64,000 nucleotides of DNA from the NCBI RefSeq assembly GCF_900095205.1, contig NZ_LT606951.1, positions 1,662,263-1,726,262 of the forward strand, written 5' to 3'. Under the pieces are notes generated by a model. It was not told the DNA's origin. It was given only the letters and a program-made list of their open reading frames with translations, and did no database searches. Origin of the DNA: Polynucleobacter necessarius (lineage in GTDB: Bacteria > Pseudomonadota > Gammaproteobacteria > Burkholderiales > Burkholderiaceae). Position numbers and translations under genes: made by a program. Positions 1 through 10,245 of the stretch are shown here, piece after piece. The first letter of the stretch is position 1. Every line of letters begins with the position of its first letter.

Positions 1-936
1 ATTGGCCATCATCTCATTGATTTGTACTAATTGCGAACCTTGGTAGAAATCAAGTTGTTTCTGATAGAAATTCAAATCTTTGCGATCGGCATTTGATGAG
101 TTATTTTTATTTAGTTTTTCAACTGTTTTTTTGTTCTCTTCGATTGACTTGTTTAGATTATTTTTTAGAATATTGAAGTAATTAATTTGGTCTTTAATTT
201 CCTCTTTGGCATCAACTGAGCCAAATTTACTGAGAATAAATGATGATGCCATTACCAAAAGAGCCGAAATTAATAATATCCTGAAATATTTTTTTAATAT
301 AAAACCATTTATTGACAGAAGGCACAATGGCATTAAAGCTTTAAGGATTAAAGCCTTTTCCATTGTTAGCATTAGAGATGCACAAAATAACGCTAAGATA
401 ATATGCCTATATTTTTGTTTTTGAATATACGCTAAGGCAATAAAAAAAGGGATTAGACTAGTGGTTAAAATGGAATAGATATAAATCAAGTAGGATTCAA
501 GACCTTCTCTGGACTTAAACAGCGACTCACGTGCAAATGATAAAGATTCAGAAGACGCGCCTTTGACTGCCTCAATCAGAGCAATCTTTTCTACTGTTAC
601 ACAAACATAAATAATAATAATAGAGTATATGAAATAAACAGAAAATTGAATTAAATTTTGATTCAATTTAATGCTATAAAATTTTTTAAAATCTGTTTTA
701 TTTTTTTTAAAAAATTTAATTAGAAATAATGTAAAAATTAAATAATAAAATAATCCATATACCAGAATTGATAGCACCAATTTTGATGTATTACCATTAA
801 ATACAATGGCCCCGTAACATGCTTGAGGAACATATAATGCAACAATTAAAAATGGCAAAAAAAGCCAAATATTATTAAATTTTAAAAAATTTAATTTACT
901 GCATTGGTGGAGAAGTATTTTGAATTTTTGAGACAT
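1..936 (-). CDS. Partial polytopic membrane protein, possible Wzy-like O-antigen polymerase
   Basis: The minus-strand frame is open from an ATG at 936 to the left edge, so the C-terminus lies outside the window; 312 residues are visible. It has several long hydrophobic stretches (for example around residues 20-40, 50-72, 95-112, 150-170, 180-195 and 212-233), a polar loop near residues 113-150, and a Lys/Asn-rich hydrophilic segment after residue 250. The start overlaps the end of the flippase gene by 41 bases, so the two are probably translationally coupled. I recognise no family motif. Position after wzx in an O-antigen operon and the many membrane spans suggest an oligosaccharide repeat-unit polymerase; that is inference from context. 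Confidence 0.6.
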   Translation of the reverse strand, partial: MSQKFKILLHQCSKLNFLKFNNIWLFLPFLIVALYVPQACYGAIVFNGNTSKLVLSILVYGLFYYLIFTLFLIKFFKKNKTDFKKFYSIKLNQNLIQFSVYFIYSIIIIYVCVTVEKIALIEAVKGASSESLSFARESLFKSREGLESYLIYIYSILTTSLIPFFIALAYIQKQKYRHIILALFCASLMLTMEKALILKALMPLCLLSINGFILKKYFRILLISALLVMASSFILSKFGSVDAKEEIKDQINYFNILKNNLNKSIEENKKTVEKLNKNNSSNADRKDLNFYQKQLDFYQGSQLVQINEMMAN

Positions 937-2137
937 AATTGGCCATACTCAAGTACAGCATGTACATAAATGACTCTGTAATTATATAGGAAATGATAAA
1001 TCTTTCTAAATTCATTGTTGTAGAGGCAGCATAATACAGTGCTGAATAACTGACTATGAAATATAAAACTTGCCATAAAACAAGATATTTAATTTTTTGA
1101 TATGCAAGAAATATAAATGATACCGGCGATACTACTGACCGCACTAGACAGGGTGCTATAGCCAGGATTATAAAAAATGTACTCGCCTTCCTCCATTCCT
1201 CGCCCAATATGAATTGAGACAGAGTCTCACCAAAAAGTGAGGCAATTAAAAGTGTAAAAAGGGAAGCAAGTGCCAGTAACCCAACAGTCTTCCAAAGCAA
1301 CTTTTTAGATGATAGTCCAGAGCGAAATAATTCACCAGATCGTTTAGAGAAAAGTTGAGCAGTTACTATTCCTAATAAGATGATAGGAGCGCCAAGGAGT
1401 TTTTGAATTTGAGTAAACTGGCCTACCGCTTCCATTCCATAAGATCCACTCATAAATAGAATTGGCAATGCAAGAGTAACCGTATCAAGCAAAGATGTTG
1501 GCGTTAAAAATAAAGGGTATTCAATATATTTTTTTCCTAGCGCTAAGACCTTATTAATAGGTCCAAATTTTGTATTTAGCAATAAGTAAATTAGCGCAAT
1601 AATTCCCATCAATATACTTGCAGCAATATTTGCATATATCAAACCAAATGCAGGACATCCCAATGCTATTGCAATAAATATAATTGTTGTACCAGAACGT
1701 AAAAAGGCATTTTTGACATACCTACCTTGCCTGAGTGTGAAATTCGTTATTATTAATAGTGCCGCTCCGGCAGCGGAGACAAATGGTAAAAACTTAACGT
1801 CTGATCCTAGGTTATGAAGGGATTCAAACTTAATTTGCGGTATTCCCGTTGATAAAAGGAAGCGCTCTACTACTAGGACACCAAGCGCAGATAGTAGCGC
1901 TAAGGAAATAATTTTTCCTAAATCATTCTCGGATACAACTTGGATTGCCCCCTCATAACGCAGACATGAAACGACTATCAAAACACTTACGATGGACGTG
2001 AATAAAGCTAAGTAACCAAAGTCAGCGGGCGTATAAATTCTTGTTAGAAATGGGGTAGCTAATAGTTGTGCAATTGGTCCGATACAGGCACCCGCACCTA
2101 AAATCCCAGCTTTTATTAGACTCTGAGATAGCCTCAT
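896..2137 (-). CDS. wzx: Wzx-type oligosaccharide flippase
   Basis: A 413-residue protein made almost entirely of hydrophobic segments separated by short polar loops, with an N-terminal region (SLIKAGILGAGACIGPIAQL, then LATPFLTRIYTPADFGYLAL) typical of the polysaccharide transporter (PST/MOP) family that flips undecaprenyl-linked O-units across the inner membrane. The length matches the family (about 400-480 residues). Its ATG overlaps the TGA of the amidotransferase gene (ATGA), which indicates translational coupling in the O-antigen operon. The likely partners are the partial membrane protein downstream (polymerase candidate) and the ligase-like gene near 58 kb. Assignment as a flippase is firm at family level; the transported unit is unknown. 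Confidence 0.87.
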   Translation of the reverse strand: MRLSQSLIKAGILGAGACIGPIAQLLATPFLTRIYTPADFGYLALFTSIVSVLIVVSCLRYEGAIQVVSENDLGKIISLALLSALGVLVVERFLLSTGIPQIKFESLHNLGSDVKFLPFVSAAGAALLIITNFTLRQGRYVKNAFLRSGTTIIFIAIALGCPAFGLIYANIAASILMGIIALIYLLLNTKFGPINKVLALGKKYIEYPLFLTPTSLLDTVTLALPILFMSGSYGMEAVGQFTQIQKLLGAPIILLGIVTAQLFSKRSGELFRSGLSSKKLLWKTVGLLALASLFTLLIASLFGETLSQFILGEEWRKASTFFIILAIAPCLVRSVVSPVSFIFLAYQKIKYLVLWQVLYFIVSYSALYYAASTTMNLERFIISYIITESFMYMLYLSMANYVSKIQNTSPPMQ

Positions 2138-4026
2138 TTCAATAAAAATTGCTTATACCAGCGATAAAAATTTACCAGCCGCCATATTTTTGACGTATCT
2201 GATAAAGGGTTTTTAATAGCGGAATCGAAATATGCCAAGACAGAATCGTGATTCAAAAATGGAATGCTCAGATCACAAGATACCCACTTTTTTAATTGAG
2301 GCATTAAAATATTAAGCCAATCTGATTGTGGTGTCTCAAATCCAACTTTATCTTTCCGATAAAGAATATTTTCTGGAACGATTTCTTTCATAGCAGCTCT
2401 AAAGATATGCTTAGTCTCGCCGGTGTAATCGACCAAATAACTCTCAGGCAAGGAGAGTAAAAATTCTGCCATTTCAGTTGTTAAAAAAGGAACTCTACTC
2501 TCCACAGAAAATCTCATAGAATTTCTGTCAGCATGTCTTAGTAATGATGGCAGTCCATCTAAAGTAAGGGAGGAATATAAAGTCTCTATCAGTCTTCTGC
2601 CGATAATTAAATCATCACTCTTTTGCTTAGTGGGAAAGCCCAACTTCACTCCATGCTCCAAAAGCATGGACTCATTCAACCATGAAACACCAGCCCCCTC
2701 ACCATTCATTTTTCGCAAATATGTGTAGAAACCCGAGTTCTTAGTCAACTCACCCACTAAACGCTTTAAGCCGCCCGAAAAACTTCTTCCAGGCCATGCA
2801 CTCCAATGTATTAAAAATCGATAAGCTTTTAAATATTCTCCCTTGTCAATAAGAGAATGGATCCTTTGACCAGGAAATCCGCTGTAGCCCGCCAATAATT
2901 CATCCGCACCTTGTCCGTCTAGGGTGACCAATACACCGCTATTCTTGGCCTCTCTAAAAACTCGATATTGCGCATAAATACTGGTAGTGCCAAAAGGTTC
3001 ACCCTGAGCAAGTATCATGTCGTCCAAATCAGCCATCATTTCTTCTGGGGACACAAGAATCTTATGTGATTTCGCCCCAACAAATTGATTAACCTGATCT
3101 ACCCATCCCTCCTCTGACAGCGGGCTACCCCTAGCAATATAACTAAAAGTATGGATTGGAATTTGTTTATCTAAATAACGAATAGCACAAACAACAGATG
3201 ATGAATCCAATCCTCCTGATAGAGCAGCTCCTACAGGCACATCACTACGCAAATGTAACCTAATGCTCTTAAGGAATATTTCTCTGAGCATTTCTGTGGC
3301 ACCCTTAAACCCAATATCTTTTGCAGATCTATCTGGATTCCACCATTTAACCGGTTGAGACAAAACCCTCTTCTTGGCGTCAAAAACCAATAAATGTCCC
3401 GGCAATAAATGCTCAATATTTTCAATAAAAGTTTGATTGTTGCTATCATACGCCCCATACATTAGATAATCGTAACTTGTCTGCCAATTTAGTTCACATT
3501 TTTCTGCTTTAATTAATTGGAGCGCCTTCAATTCGGATGCGAATATAAAAAGAGAGGACTCCTGGGAGTAAAAAAGTGGTTTAATTCCAAAAGCATCTCT
3601 TACACAAGTCAAGGTTTCCTCACCACGATCAAGCACAACAAAAGCAAACATCCCTGAAAGTTTTGATAAACTCGTTGCGCCCCATTGCATCCAAGCAGCT
3701 AGTAAAACCTCAGTGTCTGAATTCGTTATAAATACAACGCCTAAATCTTTTAATTCAGCCCTTAACTCTAAATAGTTATAGATCTCGCCATTAAAAATAA
3801 TGGAGTATCTGCCGCAAGCCGATTCCATTGGCTGATGACCACCGGAGGACAAATCAATAATGGATAGACGTGTATGCCCTAATGCAACGGTACCGTTAGA
3901 ATCTTCAATAAATATTGCGCCACGATCATTTGGACCACGCAACCTCATAGCCTCTAAAGCTAGGTTCATACTATCTCGCAACTGAGATCCATCAAATGCG
4001 AACCATCCCCCAACTATTCCACACAT
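2134..4026 (-). CDS. asnB: Glutamine-dependent asparagine synthase-like amidotransferase (O-antigen type)
   Basis: A 630-residue protein starting MCGIVGG, so Cys2 is the class II glutamine amidotransferase nucleophile; the N-terminal domain includes LGHTRLSIIDLSSGGHQP and FNGEIYNYLELR. The synthase domain carries the pyrophosphate loop SGGLDSSS near residue 268 and the typical motifs TLDGQGADELLAGY and SVESRVPFL. Length is normal for AsnB. In O-antigen clusters such proteins (WbpS/WbmI type) convert uronic acids to uronamides; beside a diacetamido-mannuronic acid pathway that is the more likely role here, but ordinary asparagine synthesis cannot be excluded. It overlaps wzx by four bases (ATGA). 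Confidence 0.9.
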   Translation of the reverse strand: MCGIVGGWFAFDGSQLRDSMNLALEAMRLRGPNDRGAIFIEDSNGTVALGHTRLSIIDLSSGGHQPMESACGRYSIIFNGEIYNYLELRAELKDLGVVFITNSDTEVLLAAWMQWGATSLSKLSGMFAFVVLDRGEETLTCVRDAFGIKPLFYSQESSLFIFASELKALQLIKAEKCELNWQTSYDYLMYGAYDSNNQTFIENIEHLLPGHLLVFDAKKRVLSQPVKWWNPDRSAKDIGFKGATEMLREIFLKSIRLHLRSDVPVGAALSGGLDSSSVVCAIRYLDKQIPIHTFSYIARGSPLSEEGWVDQVNQFVGAKSHKILVSPEEMMADLDDMILAQGEPFGTTSIYAQYRVFREAKNSGVLVTLDGQGADELLAGYSGFPGQRIHSLIDKGEYLKAYRFLIHWSAWPGRSFSGGLKRLVGELTKNSGFYTYLRKMNGEGAGVSWLNESMLLEHGVKLGFPTKQKSDDLIIGRRLIETLYSSLTLDGLPSLLRHADRNSMRFSVESRVPFLTTEMAEFLLSLPESYLVDYTGETKHIFRAAMKEIVPENILYRKDKVGFETPQSDWLNILMPQLKKWVSCDLSIPFLNHDSVLAYFDSAIKNPLSDTSKIWRLVNFYRWYKQFLLK

Positions 4027-4091
4027 AAATAAAGTCTACTTTATAGGTTTGAATGAACTTATCTTAAACCAGACAAGTACTTTAGATTAGT

Positions 4092-4636
4092 TTAAACATC
4101 ATAACGAATTTTGTTATATATCTTCTTAGCCATTAATTGCAAACGCGGGTAATCTTCCAGCGAGGCAATTATTCGCTTTCTAAGTCGTCTTTTTAACCAA
4201 ACCTTGTTATAAGCTTTTTGATTCATTTCAGACTTATATTTATCAATCACTATACATACCATTTCAACAGAAGAACTGGCGGTTCTTCTGTTTTGCAGGG
4301 AGGACAAGTCAAATAATATTTTTTGTGACTTTTCTTTTGCACGTAATTCTTGAGTGTCCAATATTTTGGACCTTGTCTCTTTATAATTATTTCCCGAACC
4401 AACGAACGATCCTTGCATGGCGAAGTGAACCTCATCCCAGTTAGACCGCATCTGGCTCAATAGGAATGTAATTCTTCCAAGGCTCCATAAGGCCACTGTA
4501 ATTTCCTTTAACGAGTATCTGACAGCTATCTAGCAAAGCTGCTTCATTACCCTAGGTGATATAGCAGTAAATTGATATTTACCATCCTCGCCAGGAAAAC
4601 AAAATTGCCTGAAATTATTCCGAAAATTCCGCACAT
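4092..4636 (-). pseudogene. Decayed glycosyltransferase tail plus a start resembling a second amidotransferase
   Basis: The minus strand here begins at 4636 with MCGIFGIISG, which looks like the start of another class II amidotransferase. It shifts at once into a frame reading FPGEDGKYQFTAISPRVMKQ (about 4595-4540), then in another frame KGNYSGLMEPWKNYIPIEPD (about 4515-4455), then SNWDEV and a basic tail ending near 4092. These pieces join into the C-terminal part of a sugar transferase of the same kind whose tail is fused to the neighbouring epimerase gene. I cannot name the family with confidence. No single frame is long enough to be a working gene, although a 134-residue frame (4092-4496) stays open. 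Confidence 0.6.
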
Positions 4637-4648
4637 GAAGTTTAGGCC

Positions 4649-5491
4649 TTATTTAAAAAAATATTTAATTTTGGGTCGCAAATATATCTTCAGCGTTTCT
4701 GGAATTGCGAATTGCCATAGATAAGTTCCAAACCGCATAAAACCATTATTAACAAATAATGGTTTTGCTATTTGAGAGAGAATGGGCATTGTAGTTATTG
4801 GCGTTGGAATGTTAGCATCTACTTTAATTGCCTCCTTTAAAGGAGATTGATGCCCATCTTTATCCATGTTTGTCATTGATTTATCTAACTCTTGATCAAC
4901 CATTTCTACAAATGACTTATATGAATATCGGCCGGAGGCAATTACATCTTGATATGCACGATCCACCATACGATCAATTAAATCTAAGTTTTCAAGTGAT
5001 GAAATAGCCTCAGCCAAGTTACTACTACCCTTCTTAACAGAAATAAAGTGCTCTCCTGCAGTTTTTGTAATTCCATAGCTAAAGGGTGCTGTTGGATGCG
5101 TGTTTGAAATTGGTATAGCCTTTGGTCGCCCATAGCAAAGTGCAGTCTGAAAATTAATCAAACGAGCTGCTCCATGAGCCTTTGCCATTTTGGCAACATT
5201 AGCACTTCCAATAACGTTAGTACTTGAATCTTCTACCCAGTTATTCGAATCCTTGTATGAGGCTGCTGCATGAATGACAACCTGAGGTTTAAATGCTGCG
5301 AAACACTCATTTAATAATTCTAAATTTACAATCGAGCCCTCACAAACGGTTAAACCCTGGACATCAGGAACAACCTCGCGCTTGCCGGTGGCAAAGTTAT
5401 CAATAACAAATATTTGATGATCCTGTGGCAACCAGTGTTCAATTAAATTAGAACCAAGACAACCAGCACCACCAGTAATTAGTATTCGCAT
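4649..5491 (-). pseudogene. Chimera: N-terminal half of an NAD-dependent epimerase fused to a glycosyltransferase-like tail
   Basis: The 280-residue frame is continuous but composite. Residues 1-150 are an extended SDR: TGGAGCLGSNL nucleotide-binding loop, HAAASYKD, and FQTALCYGRP followed by SYGITKTAGE with the catalytic Tyr-x-x-x-Lys. At about residue 151 the SDR ends without its sugar-binding half. The remainder (KKGSSNLAEAISSLENLDLI, then AYQDVIASGRYSYKSFV) matches the end of a sugar transferase rather than an epimerase. A deletion between two adjacent genes is the simplest explanation. It is a paralogue of the next gene upstream in the operon, which keeps the full SDR length. Catalysis is unlikely without the substrate domain. 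Confidence 0.7.
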
Positions 5492-5496
5492 ATCAA

Positions 5497-6480
5497 TTAT
5501 TTCTTTTTGTCTTCTAGTCTGAGGTGGGTGTACTCACCTAACGTACCATGTTTTTGATAGTAGTCCATTGCGGCAGACACAGTTTCTTGCAAAGGAGCAA
5601 ATTGAATCTCACCAAAATCTGCAAAAGTTCGACTTGGATCTAGCAAGATACTGAAAACATCATCCGGACCTAAGGGCTTTACCTCAACCTTGGGCTTGCC
5701 AGGAATATCCAGAGCATTGACAACCACATCATACAACTCTTGAATTGCAATATCCTTGCCAGAGGAAAAGTGATAAGCGCCGTGACCAACGCCATCAATC
5801 GCCTTTAATACAACGCGTGCAAGGTCTTTTACGTACACAAAGTCCCTGCGTGCTTCAGTAACAAAACATTGCTTACCATCCTTCAAGCGCTGGTAAAAGA
5901 TGGGAAGTGGACCAGCCACATTTCTAGGACCAGCCACATTTCTAGGACCAACCACATTTCTAGGACCAACCACATTTGCAAGCCTAAAGGTTACAAAATC
6001 AATCCCCGAAAATTCAAGATAAAACTCGTTAGTAGTTTTAGAAATCGCGTAACTACTACCAACAGGGTTGTTGCGAGGATGGTCTAAGCAAACAGGCGAC
6101 TGGGTAGGCTTTAGGCCGTAGCAGAGGGCCGTCTGAAAGTAAATAAATCGACCAACACCAAATTGTTTAGCTGCATTGACAATGTTTGAACCGCCAACAC
6201 AATTAGTCAGGGTGTCGTTATACCAATCATCTGGATCCTTGTAAGAGGCGGCAGTGTGAACAATGGCATCAGGATTAAAGTCACCGACCAATTTATCTAC
6301 CACTGCTTTATCAGCAATCGTATCAATTAAAACGGTTAAATTGGGATGATCAGCCAGATGTTCTCTTCTTCCCGTCGCCAAACTATCAATAGCAATCACT
6401 TTATCGCCACGATCAAGCAACATCTCAACCACATGAGACCCAATTTGGCATAAGCCGCCAGTTAACAGAACTTTCTTTAC
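5497..6480 (-). CDS. NAD-dependent epimerase/dehydratase (extended SDR) with no evident start codon
   Basis: From 6480 the frame reads VKKVLLTGGLCQIGSHVVEM, clearly the N-terminal Rossmann strand of an extended SDR, followed by HTAASYKDPDDW, FQTALCYG and SSYAISKT (Tyr-x-x-x-Lys) and a complete C-terminal half. A plausible ribosome site (AAGGAA, near 6485-6491) precedes it, but the expected ATG is replaced by GTA; the first usable codons lie inside (CTG near 6468, GTG near 6438, ATG at 6432), and the last two would delete the dinucleotide loop. The loop also has Cys where the third Gly is expected (GGLCQIG). An 18-base tandem repeat enlarges the middle. The protein may be expressed poorly or be decaying. 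Similar genes in Bordetella-type wbm loci act on diacetamido sugars; that role is inference. Confidence 0.6.
   Translation of the reverse strand, partial: VKKVLLTGGLCQIGSHVVEMLLDRGDKVIAIDSLATGRREHLADHPNLTVLIDTIADKAVVDKLVGDFNPDAIVHTAASYKDPDDWYNDTLTNCVGGSNIVNAAKQFGVGRFIYFQTALCYGLKPTQSPVCLDHPRNNPVGSSYAISKTTNEFYLEFSGIDFVTFRLANVVGPRNVVGPRNVAGPRNVAGPLPIFYQRLKDGKQCFVTEARRDFVYVKDLARVVLKAIDGVGHGAYHFSSGKDIAIQELYDVVVNALDIPGKPKVEVKPLGPDDVFSILLDPSRTFADFGEIQFAPLQETVSAAMDYYQKHGTLGEYTHLRLEDKKK
5909..5977 (-). repeat. 18-base in-frame tandem repeat inside the SDR gene
   Basis: Four consecutive copies of the unit GGACCAGCCACATTTCTA (plus-strand reading; the last copy is 15 bases) with one G/A difference between the first two and last two copies. 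In the protein they give NVVGPR twice and NVAGPR once plus NVAGP. Related proteins usually show about two such blocks, so this looks like replication-slippage expansion of a short internal repeat. The reading frame is kept. Confidence 0.9.
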
Positions 6481-6492
6481 TTTAGTTTCCTT

Positions 6493-7590
6493 TTAATGCT
6501 GTAAAAGATTTTTAATAATGCCAATAGAGGCATCTCCATTCCCATAAGGAAGGATGATAGTTTTCTTCAAATCTTCATTAAGAAAACTATTTTCGGCCTC
6601 TAAAATTTTTTCTTTTGACGCCCCAACCAAGATATTCCAACCTAAATCCACCGTTTCAACCCATTCGGTTTCTTCGCGCATTGTTATGCATGGGACACCA
6701 TAAAAGAATGCTTCCTTTTGTACGCTACCTGAGTCTGTCATGATAATTTTTGCTGATTGCTCAAGTGCCACCATATCTAAAAATGGCAAAGGGTCAACAC
6801 AAAGGATTGAGCCTAGTTTATTTTCCATTCCAAAATCGGCAAGCAATTTCTTTGTACGTGGATGCAAAGGCAATACTACAGGCTTACTCTTAGCCAATTG
6901 CGCCAAAGCCTCGATGATATTAGTAAGACGAATAATATCGTCAGTATTTTCGGCTCTGTGGCAAGTAGCCAAAATAAAGTTTTTCCCTAGCAAATTTAAG
7001 CGCTCAAGAATATTACTGCTTTGCACGCCCCTATTCTTGTAGTACAGAGCAACATCGTACATAACATCACCAACATTGATTGCGCCTCGAGTTATGCCTT
7101 CTGCCTTTAAATTTTGGACGGCCGTCTCTGTTGGGCAAAATAACAATGTTGAAATACGATCAGAGACAATTCTGTTGATTTCTTCGGGCATACGCATGTT
7201 AAATGAACGCAATCCTGCCTCTACATGAGCAATCGGAATATGCAGCTTGGCCGCAGCTAAGGCTCCAGCTAATGTAGAGTTAGTATCTCCATATATTAAT
7301 AGCCAATCAGGCTTCTCATTAAGCAAAACCTGCTCAATACCCTCCAACATCCTTCCCGTCATGGCGCCATGGCTGCCTCCAGAGATGGCTAAGTTGTAAT
7401 GCGGTTTGGGCACTCCCAACTCGTCAAAAAATACTTGGGACATATTTTCATCAAAATGCTGACCCGTATGAATAATTTTCTCTTCAATCTTGTCAGAAAA
7501 ATGAGAGGAAATCGCTCTTGAAACTGCGGCGGCTTTTATAAATTGGGGGCGCGCCCCAACTACAGTGATTATTTTTAACTTAGAAATCAA
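6493..7590 (-). CDS. wbpI: UDP-GlcNAc-type 2-epimerase, non-hydrolysing (WbpI/WecB family)
   Basis: A 365-residue protein with the family start VVGARPQFIKAAAVSRAI, HTGQHFDENMS, VEAGLRSFNMRMPEEINRI, CHRAEN and TDSGSVQKEAFFYGVP. These line the active site of UDP-HexNAc 2-epimerases. Placed after wbpA, B, D and E it most likely inverts C2 of UDP-2,3-diacetamido-glucuronic acid to give the manno form (WbpI), rather than simple UDP-ManNAc synthesis (WecB). The start is TTG, overlapping the TGA of the aminotransferase gene as TTGA, so it is probably translated by coupling. Full length for the family. Confidence 0.9.
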   Translation of the reverse strand: MISKLKIITVVGARPQFIKAAAVSRAISSHFSDKIEEKIIHTGQHFDENMSQVFFDELGVPKPHYNLAISGGSHGAMTGRMLEGIEQVLLNEKPDWLLIYGDTNSTLAGALAAAKLHIPIAHVEAGLRSFNMRMPEEINRIVSDRISTLLFCPTETAVQNLKAEGITRGAINVGDVMYDVALYYKNRGVQSSNILERLNLLGKNFILATCHRAENTDDIIRLTNIIEALAQLAKSKPVVLPLHPRTKKLLADFGMENKLGSILCVDPLPFLDMVALEQSAKIIMTDSGSVQKEAFFYGVPCITMREETEWVETVDLGWNILVGASKEKILEAENSFLNEDLKKTIILPYGNGDASIGIIKNLLQH

Positions 7591-8675
7591 TTGAGAGCCT
7601 TCTTTAATGCGGCGATAACTAAATCTTGATCTTTTTCTATCAAATAAGGTCCCATTGGCAAACTCATCACCTCTCGCGCAATACGATCACCATTCGGAAG
7701 CACCGCTTTTGGATCTGCCACAGCAGGCTGCAGGTTTAAAGGGATTGGATAATGCACGGCCGTAGGAATACCCGCATCTTTAAGAGTAGACTGAACCTGT
7801 TCTCGATTGTTTGCTTGAATAGTGTATTGAGCCCAAATACTTTGATTATCAGCATCAATAAATGGCGTACTTTTAACACCAATTTCACTCAATAACTTGC
7901 CGTATCTGTCCGCAATAGCCTGACGTAAATTTCTCTCTTCGTCCAGAATGGCTAACTTTGGCAAAAGAATTGCTGCCTGAATAGTGTCTAAACGACTATT
8001 TACGCCAACTCTAATATGGTGGTATCTGCGATCCTGCCCATGCCTTGCAATCTGTCGAATTACTTTTGCAAGCTCTTCATCGTTTGTAAATATTGCTCCA
8101 CCATCACCATAGCAACCCAATGGTTTGCTTGGGAAAAAACTAGTGCAAGAAATTGTGCTCAGATTACAGCTTTTACGACCTTTATATAAAGCACCAAAAC
8201 TTTGAGCGGCATCTTCAATTACTGGGATGTTATGTCGGGCAGCAATTTGATTGATGGCATCAAAGTCCGCACATTGACCATACAGACTGACTGGAATAAT
8301 AGCTTTAGTACGAGGGGTAATGGCGGACTCAATTAATCCTGGATCTATGTTGTATGTCTTAGGATCAATATCAACATATACCGGCTTAGCACCCAATAAT
8401 ACAACCGTCTCAGCAGTAGCAATATAAGTAAATCCAGGAGTAATCACCTCATCACCCGGCCCAATGTTCATTGCCATTTGAGCAATTTGCAGAGCATCGG
8501 TTCCATTGGCAACACTAATGCAATACTTTGCCCCGGAATATGCAGCCAACTTTTCCTCCAACTCCTGAACTTCTGGCCCAAGAATAAATTGACCATGATT
8601 CAGCACTCGAGCAATTCCAGCATCTATTTCATTTTTTAAATTCAGGTATTGTTTTTTTAAATCAATAAATTCCAT
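7587..8675 (-). CDS. wbpE: DegT/DnrJ/EryC1 sugar aminotransferase (WbpE type)
   Basis: A 362-residue PLP enzyme of the DegT/DnrJ/EryC1/StrS family: GTDALQIAQMAMNIGPGDEV, EDAAQSFGA, and the Schiff-base lysine in SFFPSKPLGCYGDGGAIFT. In the Wbp route it transfers an amino group from glutamate to C3 of UDP-3-keto-GlcNAcA, supplying the substrate for the acetyltransferase encoded just upstream. It starts with ATG and its TGA overlaps the TTG start of wbpI. Family is certain; the substrate is inferred from the neighbouring wbpA, B, D and I homologues. Confidence 0.92.
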   Translation of the reverse strand: MEFIDLKKQYLNLKNEIDAGIARVLNHGQFILGPEVQELEEKLAAYSGAKYCISVANGTDALQIAQMAMNIGPGDEVITPGFTYIATAETVVLLGAKPVYVDIDPKTYNIDPGLIESAITPRTKAIIPVSLYGQCADFDAINQIAARHNIPVIEDAAQSFGALYKGRKSCNLSTISCTSFFPSKPLGCYGDGGAIFTNDEELAKVIRQIARHGQDRRYHHIRVGVNSRLDTIQAAILLPKLAILDEERNLRQAIADRYGKLLSEIGVKSTPFIDADNQSIWAQYTIQANNREQVQSTLKDAGIPTAVHYPIPLNLQPAVADPKAVLPNGDRIAREVMSLPMGPYLIEKDQDLVIAALKKALN

Positions 8676-8689
8676 AGTCTATTTCGCAT

Positions 8690-10233
<1,544 letters not shown>

Positions 10234-10245
10234 CTAAATAAATTT

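Noticed and set aside
5909..5977. CRISPR-like repeat
   Set aside because: The units are contiguous without spacers and lie in frame inside a coding sequence.
5869..6087. Plus-strand frame with repeated THISR-like units
   Set aside because: It is the antisense reading of the 18-base repeat in the SDR gene.
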